Below the pieces are notes generated by a model. The model had not been told where the DNA came from. It was given only the letters and a program-made list of their open reading frames with translations, and searched no databases. DNA of 29,088 bases, taken from contig JAEWWJ010000034.1 of assembly GCA_023396415.1 (NCBI GenBank), positions 1 through 29,088 on the forward strand, given 5' to 3'. Below are positions 23,330 to 29,088 of this stretch, piece after piece; within the stretch, counting starts at the first letter, position 1, and each line of letters opens with the position of its first letter. The position numbers and the translations under genes were made by a program. The stretch comes from Bacteroidota bacterium (GTDB lineage: Bacteria > Bacteroidota > Bacteroidia > Bacteroidales > F082).

Positions 23330-24346
23330 ATGAAAAAGACAATCCTAGCTTTCGCGGCTTTGCTGCTGCTTTTTGTTTCGTGCAACAACTCGGCCAACCG
23401 CGCCGAAGAACAAAAACTTTCAGAGGCTGACCAACAATTGATTGCTACTGCCAACAATTATTTCAGCACCTTACCACAACCCAGCGATCCTAACACACCG
23501 CTGGCGCAGCTTGGCAAGAAGCTGTATTACGATGAAAGGCTTTCCGCTTCAGGCATGATGAGTTGCAACACCTGCCACCCCATCTCGAACTATGGGGTTG
23601 ACAATGAACCTACCTCGCCCGGACATGACGGCACCCGCGGCACCCGCAACAGTCCAACCACTTTCAATGCCTATTTTCATGTGGCCCAATTTTGGGATGG
23701 ACGCTCTCCAGATTTGGCAGACCAAGCCAAAGGACCTGTTTTAAATCCGATAGAGATGGGGATGAAAAATGATGTTGAGGTGATTGAAATTCTTAAAAAT
23801 TCGGAAAGCTATACCGAGATGTTTAAAGCGGCTTTTCCCGGTGAAGAAAACCCCATTGATTTCGACCATTTCGCTTTGGCCATAGCCGATTTTGAAGCTA
23901 CACTCGCCACCCCGGCTGCCTTTGACGCTTTTCTTGAAGGAGCAGTCAGCGCATTGGATGAAAACCAAAAGGCAGGCCTTAGTCTTTTCATAGAAACAGG
24001 ATGTATCGCCTGCCATACCGGCCCCGGACTTGGTGGCAACATGATGCAACGCTTTGGTCTGGTGCATGGCCCTTATTGGGATTTTACCGGATCGAGCCGA
24101 CAAGATAAAGGAAAATTTGAGGTCACCGGTCTTGAGTCAGACAAATATGTTTTCAAGTCGCCTTCGCTACGCAACATCGAAAAAACGGCGCCTTATTTTC
24201 ATGACGGAAGCGTTGGTAGTCTTCACGAAGCCGTGCGTATCATGGCTTACACCCAATTAGGCAAAGAACTGACCAACGAAGAAATTGATTTGATGGTGAG
24301 CTTCTTTCAAAGCCTGACTGGTACAATTCCTGAGCATGCATTGTAA
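23330..24346 (+). CDS. Di-haem cytochrome c peroxidase, lipoprotein
   Basis: 338 residues. An N-terminal lipoprotein signal ends at LFVSC with Cys18 lipidated, so it is anchored in a membrane facing the periplasm. Two c-type haem sites, CNTCH (79-83) and CIACH (225-229), sit in the bacterial peroxidase (CcpA/MauG) arrangement. Conserved surroundings include LGKKLYYDERLS ahead of the first haem and KSPSLRNIEKTAPYFHDG at 276-293. It reduces H2O2 to water using electrons from small cytochromes. The length fits CcpA-type peroxidases. It has its own promoter and stands alone; the next gene is in an insertion sequence. MauG-like oxidases share the fold, but nothing here suggests that use. Confidence 0.9.
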   Translation: MKKTILAFAALLLLFVSCNNSANRAEEQKLSEADQQLIATANNYFSTLPQPSDPNTPLAQLGKKLYYDERLSASGMMSCNTCHPISNYGVDNEPTSPGHDGTRGTRNSPTTFNAYFHVAQFWDGRSPDLADQAKGPVLNPIEMGMKNDVEVIEILKNSESYTEMFKAAFPGEENPIDFDHFALAIADFEATLATPAAFDAFLEGAVSALDENQKAGLSLFIETGCIACHTGPGLGGNMMQRFGLVHGPYWDFTGSSRQDKGKFEVTGLESDKYVFKSPSLRNIEKTAPYFHDGSVGSLHEAVRIMAYTQLGKELTNEEIDLMVSFFQSLTGTIPEHAL

Positions 24347-24697
24347 ATTTTACTGATGGTTTCGGTGATGCATTTGTGGATCACCTATAGATGAAGTCAT
24401 ATTCACTCTGGTCGGAGACATATTCACTCTGGTCGGAGGCATATCCGTTTATGTTGGAGATTTCTCCCTCAAAACCCTGCTTCGCAGTGTTTTTCAGCCC
24501 TATCTCCCCGTCGCTCCATCGCTCAAGTTGCTTGTCACTTTTTTGTGCGGATTTGGATTTTAAATAAGTTGTATGAAAAATTGAAAAAACATCCAAAACT
24601 TTTAGCAATTTTAAAACTGTAAACTATTCAACCCAAATTATTCAATTGAAACTTTATCAGGGGGCTTAAATCGCTTGATATTTTGAAAGAGTTTCAC
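24347..24697. other. Spacer between the peroxidase gene and the insertion sequence
   Basis: 351 bp without a supported gene. It contains a short 21-bp tandem repeat (24398-24460). A 75-codon minus-strand frame covers it but looks like repetitive intergenic sequence and not a conserved protein. Confidence 0.5.
24398..24460. repeat. 21-bp tandem repeat, two near-identical units plus one diverged
   Basis: Units at 24398-24418 and 24419-24439 differ only in the last base (CATATTCACTCTGGTCGGAG then A or G). A third unit at 24440-24460 matches 14 of 21. Read on the minus strand the repeat encodes a SDQSEYV-type heptad, but I do not claim a protein. Confidence 0.75.
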
Positions 24698-24767
24698 TAG
24701 TGTCTATTAAAAAATGTTAAAATAAGTTCTATCTCACTCATAATCAATATGGTTTATATGAAAATCC

Positions 24768-24796
24768 TTGTCGCACTTTTGAACAGACTACCTTTG
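24768..24796 (+). promoter_or_regulatory. Transposase promoter with adjoining palindrome
   Basis: TTG at 24768-24770, 18-bp spacer, TACCTTTG at 24789-24796. It runs straight into the palindrome TTGGTTTTAAACCAA (24794-24808), which would form a hairpin in transcripts entering from outside the element but mostly be left out of the element's own mRNA. Confidence 0.55.
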
Positions 24797-24821
24797 GTTT
24801 TAAACCAAAAAGTAGTATGTA

Positions 24822-25964
24822 ATGAACAGCGGCAAGTATATTTTCAGTCAAATTACCGATTTTCTTCCCAAACGATACTTCGAAAGACTCGTGATAACAG
24901 TCATTAATGATAGAACACAGGGATGGAACCTGACATACTGGAACCAACTGCTCGTGCTTATGTTTGGTCAGTTGGATGGCTGCAACAGTCTTCGGGAACT
25001 GACTGATATTACGACTGCACATGCCAAAAAGTCTTTCCATCTTGGGTTTGGGAAGACCCCGGTTAACCGAAGCGTACTTTCCAAAGCGAATCAACTTCGT
25101 GAATATCAGATTTTTGAAAAATTCGCCTATCATATGGTGGAACTTGCTCGTAAAGAGTATGTGAATCAGGAATTTGGGCTCGATGGGAAGTATTACGCTT
25201 TTGATTCTACCACTATTGACCTCTGTATGTCCCTTTTTGAGTGGGCAAGATTCAGAAGTACTAAATCTGGAATCAAGGTTCATACGCAACTTGATATTGT
25301 TACCCAGATACCAGTGTCGTTTTATATCACACAAGCGGCTGTACATGACGTGAAAGCTATGGACTGGATTAACTATGAGCCATTTGCTTGCTATATTTTT
25401 GACCGTGGTTACTGGGATCTGGCGAGACTCTATCGCATCGAAATTCTCAATTCTTTCTTTGTTATAAGGGAAAAACGAAGACCAAAATATGAAGTGGTTG
25501 ACGGAGAAGATCTTCTGGAAGGCGCGGATAACATCTTCAGAGATCAAACTGTGAGGTTCACAACAAACGGAAACATCATAAACTACCCGGCTGATATCAG
25601 AAGGATTGTCTATTATGAGCCAGAACTCAAGCGAACCTTCACCTACTACTCTATTAACTTTTTTCTTAAGGCCAGGGATATAGCATTCCTGTATAAAAAC
25701 AGATGGGCTGTTGAAACCTTTTTTAAATGGATGAAAGGACACCTGCGCATTAGGTCTTTCTGGGGGAATACTGAAAATGGGGTTCGTATACAGGTTTACG
25801 TTGCTATCATCACCTATTGCACAATGGCAATAATTGCCGGCAAGCTCAAACTCAAACGTAGCATCTATGAAGTTATGAGAATATTGGGCAGCTCCCTCTT
25901 GGCAAAAGACAATATTAACGATTTGTTTCTGTTTGAAAAACCGAAACAAAACCTCGATGATTGA
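24822..25964 (+). CDS. IS4-family transposase (DDE, with DUF4372-like N-terminus)
   Basis: 380 residues, full length. The N-terminal part (about 1-75) resembles the DUF4372 domain that precedes the catalytic domain in this IS4 subgroup, with the LGFGKTPVNRSVLSKAN stretch after it. Catalytic acids are in YAFDSTTIDL (first Asp), CYIFDRGYWD (second Asp) and the YREK signature YKNRWAVETFFKWMK (Glu). The frame is intact and all three residues are present, so the enzyme may be active. A long antisense frame covering the gene is a coding shadow. Confidence 0.95.
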   Translation: MNSGKYIFSQITDFLPKRYFERLVITVINDRTQGWNLTYWNQLLVLMFGQLDGCNSLRELTDITTAHAKKSFHLGFGKTPVNRSVLSKANQLREYQIFEKFAYHMVELARKEYVNQEFGLDGKYYAFDSTTIDLCMSLFEWARFRSTKSGIKVHTQLDIVTQIPVSFYITQAAVHDVKAMDWINYEPFACYIFDRGYWDLARLYRIEILNSFFVIREKRRPKYEVVDGEDLLEGADNIFRDQTVRFTTNGNIINYPADIRRIVYYEPELKRTFTYYSINFFLKARDIAFLYKNRWAVETFFKWMKGHLRIRSFWGNTENGVRIQVYVAIITYCTMAIIAGKLKLKRSIYEVMRILGSSLLAKDNINDLFLFEKPKQNLDD

Positions 25965-26150
25965 CAGCTACAATTGGACTTCGATACTTTTTAACATTTC
26001 ATTAATAGACACTACTGATCATTTCTATTTAAATTTCGTGTAACGACGAGAAAAACGGTTCTTTTGGTTTTTTAAGACTTAGCTGATTTGTAGGCAAAAA
26101 CAAACTGTGTCAATTATGCAGTTGGCTTTTTAAACTGAGCAAAAACTCTT

Positions 26151-26177
26151 TGCCACAGCTACTCCGTGCCACAGCTA
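26151..26177 (+). repeat. 11-bp direct repeat at the end of the M28 peptidase gene
   Basis: TGCCACAGCTA at 26151-26161 and again at 26167-26177. The second copy contains the stop codon of the minus-strand peptidase gene. Confidence 0.7.
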
Positions 26178-27755
26178 ATCCTCAAAAGACCACAAACAAT
26201 CATTGACCAATTGAAGCACAGCTTTCATTTTATGGAAATCCATCTTGTCGAAGGTATCGCGCGGACTGTGGTAATCATGATGAAATCCCGAAAAGAAACT
26301 CATCACCGGAACACCGGCCTGAACGAAAGGACCGTAATCGCTACCCGAATGACCGTCCACCTCCCAAAGATCGAGGTTGAAGGGCGAGGGTTGGGCTTGG
26401 TTTATTTTTATGGTTCGATTTTTTAGTGCTGTGTCGCTGCGGCGCATTCCAATGCTCAAGATGTTGTGCAGCACATCCTCTTCCGCGCTGCGCGAAATCA
26501 TATCCATGTTCAGATACAAATTGATTTGCTGATCAGGCTGAGCCAATTGTTGCACAAAAAAACTGCTTCCCAACAATCCTTTTTCTTCGCCATCCCAGCA
26601 AGCGAACAACATATTTTGGGCAGGCAACAAGCCGCTTTTTGCCCATTGGTGCGCCAAAGCCATTGCTCCCGAAGCCCCCGAGGCATTGTCATCGGCACCG
26701 GTATAAATGCTATCGCCCCTCATGCCCAAATGATCAAAATGACCGCCGACCACCAACATTCGGGAACTGTCGGCACCCTTCAGAAGTGCCAAAACATTTT
26801 GCCCGACGATGGTGTCGCTGTCCACATTTACGGCAAGGGTGGCCTTTTTATACTCCAAATTTATTTCAAATGGCTTTCCGGTGGAGGAGATTTTTTGTTG
26901 AATATGCTGAAAATCAATGCCAATAAATTTCTCCAAAGCCTGAGCCGCAGTCGTGTTGCCCACCAACAAAGGGATGAATGGAGTGGTAGTATCGTAAGCC
27001 AACCAATAATCGGGATCGGGATAACCCACCACATCATTGCCGGTAAGTTGATACATCAACCGCTGCATGGCGATGCTGTCGGGCAATGTGGTGGTTTTCG
27101 TGTCGAACACAAGCAAGGCCACAGCTCCATAATTTTTTGCATTCAACCGCTGTCTTTTGATGTTGAAACCATCAGTTTGCAATTGTCTTCCGATTTTTTG
27201 CCAGACAATAGAAGCAGTGTCGGCTTGTCCGGGAAAACCCAGCATCACAACCACGATTTTATTTTGGCATTGAAGGTGTGCAAAATCATTGTAGCTGCTA
27301 TCGGAACTGATAGCACCGTAGCCCGCAAACACCAGCTCGGAAGTGGTTTGAAAGGAATTTTGAAGGGGCAAGAGATCGAAATGCGTTTTCCAAGCCATTG
27401 AAAAAGTATCCTTTGCTTTGTTCTGTGGATCGAACAGTTGCAATTGGGCATGGGCGGTTTGGGTGCGAATGATGTCAAATTGTTGAAAAAATCCACATTC
27501 TATGCTGCCATCTGCTTGCTCCATCACATCGCCGGCGGGCAAAAGACCCGAAAGCCTCATCTGACTTTCGATAAAGTCGGCAGCAGCTTTTCCGCCCGCC
27601 GTTCCCGGTTCGCGGCCTTGCAACCGTGGGTGCGACAAGGTTCGGGCAAGCTCTACCAACTGTGCTTTATCTGGTGGTGCAACAGGATTGTTTTGTTGGC
27701 CAAAAAGACTGTTCGACAGCAAGAAAACGACCAAAGCAAGGGTGCGGAAACGCAT
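26175..27755 (-). CDS. Secreted M28-family zinc aminopeptidase
   Basis: 526 residues. Signal peptide about 1-19 (RFRTLALVVFLLSNSLFG). A PA-type insert domain probably occupies about 130-290. The M28 catalytic core holds the di-zinc ligands and base: His339 in GGHFDHLG, Asp355/356 in GADDNASG, Glu390/391 in CWDGEEKG, Asp418 in NMDMIS and His496 in HDYHSPRDT. It removes amino acids from peptides in the periplasm or outside the cell. The isoaspartyl dipeptidase gene ends 36 bp upstream on the same strand, so both are likely one peptide-catabolism unit. There is no T9SS sorting domain, unlike the glycanase in this window. Confidence 0.9.
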   Translation of the reverse strand: MRFRTLALVVFLLSNSLFGQQNNPVAPPDKAQLVELARTLSHPRLQGREPGTAGGKAAADFIESQMRLSGLLPAGDVMEQADGSIECGFFQQFDIIRTQTAHAQLQLFDPQNKAKDTFSMAWKTHFDLLPLQNSFQTTSELVFAGYGAISSDSSYNDFAHLQCQNKIVVVMLGFPGQADTASIVWQKIGRQLQTDGFNIKRQRLNAKNYGAVALLVFDTKTTTLPDSIAMQRLMYQLTGNDVVGYPDPDYWLAYDTTTPFIPLLVGNTTAAQALEKFIGIDFQHIQQKISSTGKPFEINLEYKKATLAVNVDSDTIVGQNVLALLKGADSSRMLVVGGHFDHLGMRGDSIYTGADDNASGASGAMALAHQWAKSGLLPAQNMLFACWDGEEKGLLGSSFFVQQLAQPDQQINLYLNMDMISRSAEEDVLHNILSIGMRRSDTALKNRTIKINQAQPSPFNLDLWEVDGHSGSDYGPFVQAGVPVMSFFSGFHHDYHSPRDTFDKMDFHKMKAVLQLVNDCLWSFED

Positions 27756-27791
27756 AAATTTGGTTTTATTAAGGGTTAAAACAACATCGGT

Positions 27792-28919
27792 TTAAAGTAC
27801 CAAACGGCCATTGGCCATCACGCGTAAAATATTGAAATCGCTGTCGAGTAAAACGAGATCGGCATCGTAACCCACTTTCACATAGCCTTTTCCGGCAAGT
27901 TGAAGAATATCGGCCGGATTGGAAGTAGCCACCTGAAGGGCGATCTCAAAAGGCACTTTTTCATTTACAACGGCTTCTTTCAACTCACGTAAAATGGAGG
28001 ATGGCAATCCCATTTTAATTTTGATCAACTTTCCGGTAACAGGATCGAAGCCGGGCAACGAACCGCAGGAGTCGGAAGTGAAGGTGATGTGTTGAATCGG
28101 CACGCCACTGTCCAACAACTGTTTCAAAGCAATGGAGGGCTTTATTTCTTCGTCCATATAGTAGGGATACGAACTTGTGGTGATGTCCACATACCCGGTT
28201 TTTCCATATTCTTTGGCATCTTCAAAAATATAACTATTTCTATTGCAATGTGTTGGAACAAATTGCTTGTAGTGAAGCTCGCTACTTTCCACCACCTGAT
28301 GGATGGGGCGGAAAGGATCAATGGCATCGCCCATGTGCAAATTGACGATGCCGGCCTTACCGCCGATCATTCCGGCCACGCGGGTATGGGCTGCCAATTT
28401 TGCCAGCTCGGCAGTGGAAGGCACTGATGAGCGGTGATCGGAAACGGCAATTTCACCCAAGCCCACCACTTCTTCAATTAGGGCTATGTCGCGCATAATG
28501 TCGCCGGTGATGCTCGGTGGCGGCACTTGATAAGCGCCGGTGTACATCCAAGCCGACATCCCTTTTGCGCGTAGCGATTTCACCTTCATCAACACGCTGT
28601 CAACGCTTCTGGTGATGCCATCGGTGCCTAAACAACCGACCACGGTGGTGACGCCTCCATCAATCATCATGCTGACTTCCAGCTCGGGCATTCGGCTGGC
28701 CGGACCGCCTTCGCCGCCGCCCCCGGTGATATGTACATGCGCATCCACCAAACCGGGAATCATCGTCATACCACTACAATCCAGCACGTTAACCTCCAAT
28801 CCTTTGGGAACCTCTATATGATCGGCAACGGCAATAATGGATTTTCCGGCGACGAGTACATCTTTTTGCCCTTCAAAATGAGGGCTATATAAGTTTACTT
28901 TTTGAAAAAGTGTCATCAT
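27792..28919 (-). CDS. iadA: Isoaspartyl dipeptidase (M38 metallopeptidase)
   Basis: About 375 residues from the ATG at 28919; a second ATG follows at 28916. The frame remains open to 28946, but that stretch overlaps a -7 promoter element (28944-28951), so the later start is preferred. Amidohydrolase metal motifs are GLVDAHVHI (His-x-His), VNLHMGD, PTHCNRN and TFTSDSCGS (Asp). In the region where characterised IadA has its carboxylated lysine, I read GEIAVSDHRSS, with Glu and no obvious Lys. It splits beta-aspartyl dipeptides from damaged proteins or dietary peptides. It is cytoplasmic. First gene of a probable two-gene unit with the M28 peptidase. Confidence 0.9.
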   Translation of the reverse strand: MMTLFQKVNLYSPHFEGQKDVLVAGKSIIAVADHIEVPKGLEVNVLDCSGMTMIPGLVDAHVHITGGGGEGGPASRMPELEVSMMIDGGVTTVVGCLGTDGITRSVDSVLMKVKSLRAKGMSAWMYTGAYQVPPPSITGDIMRDIALIEEVVGLGEIAVSDHRSSVPSTAELAKLAAHTRVAGMIGGKAGIVNLHMGDAIDPFRPIHQVVESSELHYKQFVPTHCNRNSYIFEDAKEYGKTGYVDITTSSYPYYMDEEIKPSIALKQLLDSGVPIQHITFTSDSCGSLPGFDPVTGKLIKIKMGLPSSILRELKEAVVNEKVPFEIALQVATSNPADILQLAGKGYVKVGYDADLVLLDSDFNILRVMANGRLVL

Positions 28920-28943
28920 GTTTTTAAGGGAATTAATTTTCAT

Positions 28944-28951
28944 CAAATTTA
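28944..28951 (-). promoter_or_regulatory. -7 element of the iadA promoter
   Basis: TAAATTTG on the minus strand, matching TAnnTTTG, 24 bp before the ATG at 28919. No good TTG at -33. Confidence 0.45.
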
Positions 28952-28972
28952 TCTATTTTTTATCATTGTTGT

Positions 28973-28986
28973 CCGATAAAAATCGG
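28973..28986. repeat. 14-bp palindrome upstream of iadA
   Basis: CCGATAAAAATCGG, a 5-bp perfect inverted repeat around AAAA, 21 bp upstream of the iadA -7 element, overlapping where the -33 region should be. A possible operator. Confidence 0.4.
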
Positions 28987-29088
28987 TCACTTTGTTTCTG
29001 ATATTTTAACCGACTGAATAATAAACATATAAATTTTCAAATTTGGTTATTTTAAAAAGTAAGCCCCCCTTGGGTAAAAAGCGTTAGC

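Larger units (their letters stand above)
24698..26014 (+). mobile_element. IS4-family insertion sequence, about 1.32 kb
   Basis: The left end TAGTGTCTATTAA at 24698-24710 is inverted at the right end (26014 down to 26002), and the similarity continues inward through AAATGTTAAAA with a one-base shift. One intact transposase gene lies between. I found no matching direct target duplication of 9-12 bp at the flanks, so the insertion may be old or rearranged. It lies between genes and interrupts none that I can see. Confidence 0.85.

Noticed and set aside
24744..25949. 401-codon minus-strand frame
   Set aside because: It is antisense to the IS4 transposase, whose DDE and YREK motifs are clear; the antisense frame has no recognisable domain.
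26466..27401. 311-codon plus-strand frame
   Set aside because: It lies opposite the M28 peptidase, which has all metal ligands; the translation is low-complexity and His/Gln-rich, as in coding shadows.

Overview
The window comes from a member of the Bacteroidota, probably an anaerobic fermenter. Three things point there. Secreted proteins end in type IX secretion sorting domains (a gliding-motility type C-terminal domain at 12408-15002 and a PNPSSG-type one at 18698-21424). Promoters fit the phylum's TTG-N17-23-TAnnTTTG pattern. Start sites lack clear Shine-Dalgarno sequences. An electron-bifurcating [FeFe] hydrogenase, two Rex NADH sensors and carbamate kinase indicate NADH-linked fermentation. 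I would not go below phylum with confidence.

Layout. 1-2532: an AT-rich block with a Hanks-type Ser/Thr kinase and a RES-domain gene, both on the minus strand and bracketed by a 15-bp inverted repeat. 2533-3663: about 1.1 kb with no convincing gene, ending in two copies of a palindromic repeat. 3664-11959 (minus): one operon, rex-hydC-hydB-hydA-hydS-SpoIIE/PP2C phosphatase. 11960-12407: an intergenic region with a third copy of the palindrome. 12408-15002 (plus): a large secreted cell-surface protein. 15167-17378 (plus): hypA, hypB and a second rex. 17442-18386 (minus): carbamate kinase, convergent with rex across a strong bidirectional terminator. 18698-21424 (plus): a secreted GH5 glycanase with CBM6 modules. 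21452-22963 (minus): the bifunctional NAD(P)H-hydrate repair enzyme. 23330-24346 (plus): a di-haem cytochrome c peroxidase lipoprotein. 24698-26014: a complete-looking IS4-family insertion sequence. 26175-28919 (minus): a secreted M28 peptidase preceded by isoaspartyl dipeptidase.

How the genes work together. HydABC would couple NADH and reduced ferredoxin to H2. HydS is a group C (sensory-type) [FeFe] hydrogenase with altered H-cluster surroundings and a PAS domain, and it is followed directly by a SpoIIE-type phosphatase. The operon therefore appears to carry its own H2 or redox sensor and a Ser/Thr dephosphorylation output, with Rex at its head reporting NADH/NAD+. The second rex and the carbamate kinase gene have near-identical TGTGA-N6-TCACA-like boxes at exactly the same distance from their predicted -7 elements, so they look co-regulated.

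The best candidates for something undescribed are the kinase-RES pair in its inverted-repeat bracket, the hydS-phosphatase sensory module, and the shared box at rex and arcC. All functions are inferred from sequence motifs I could read; no database search was possible.
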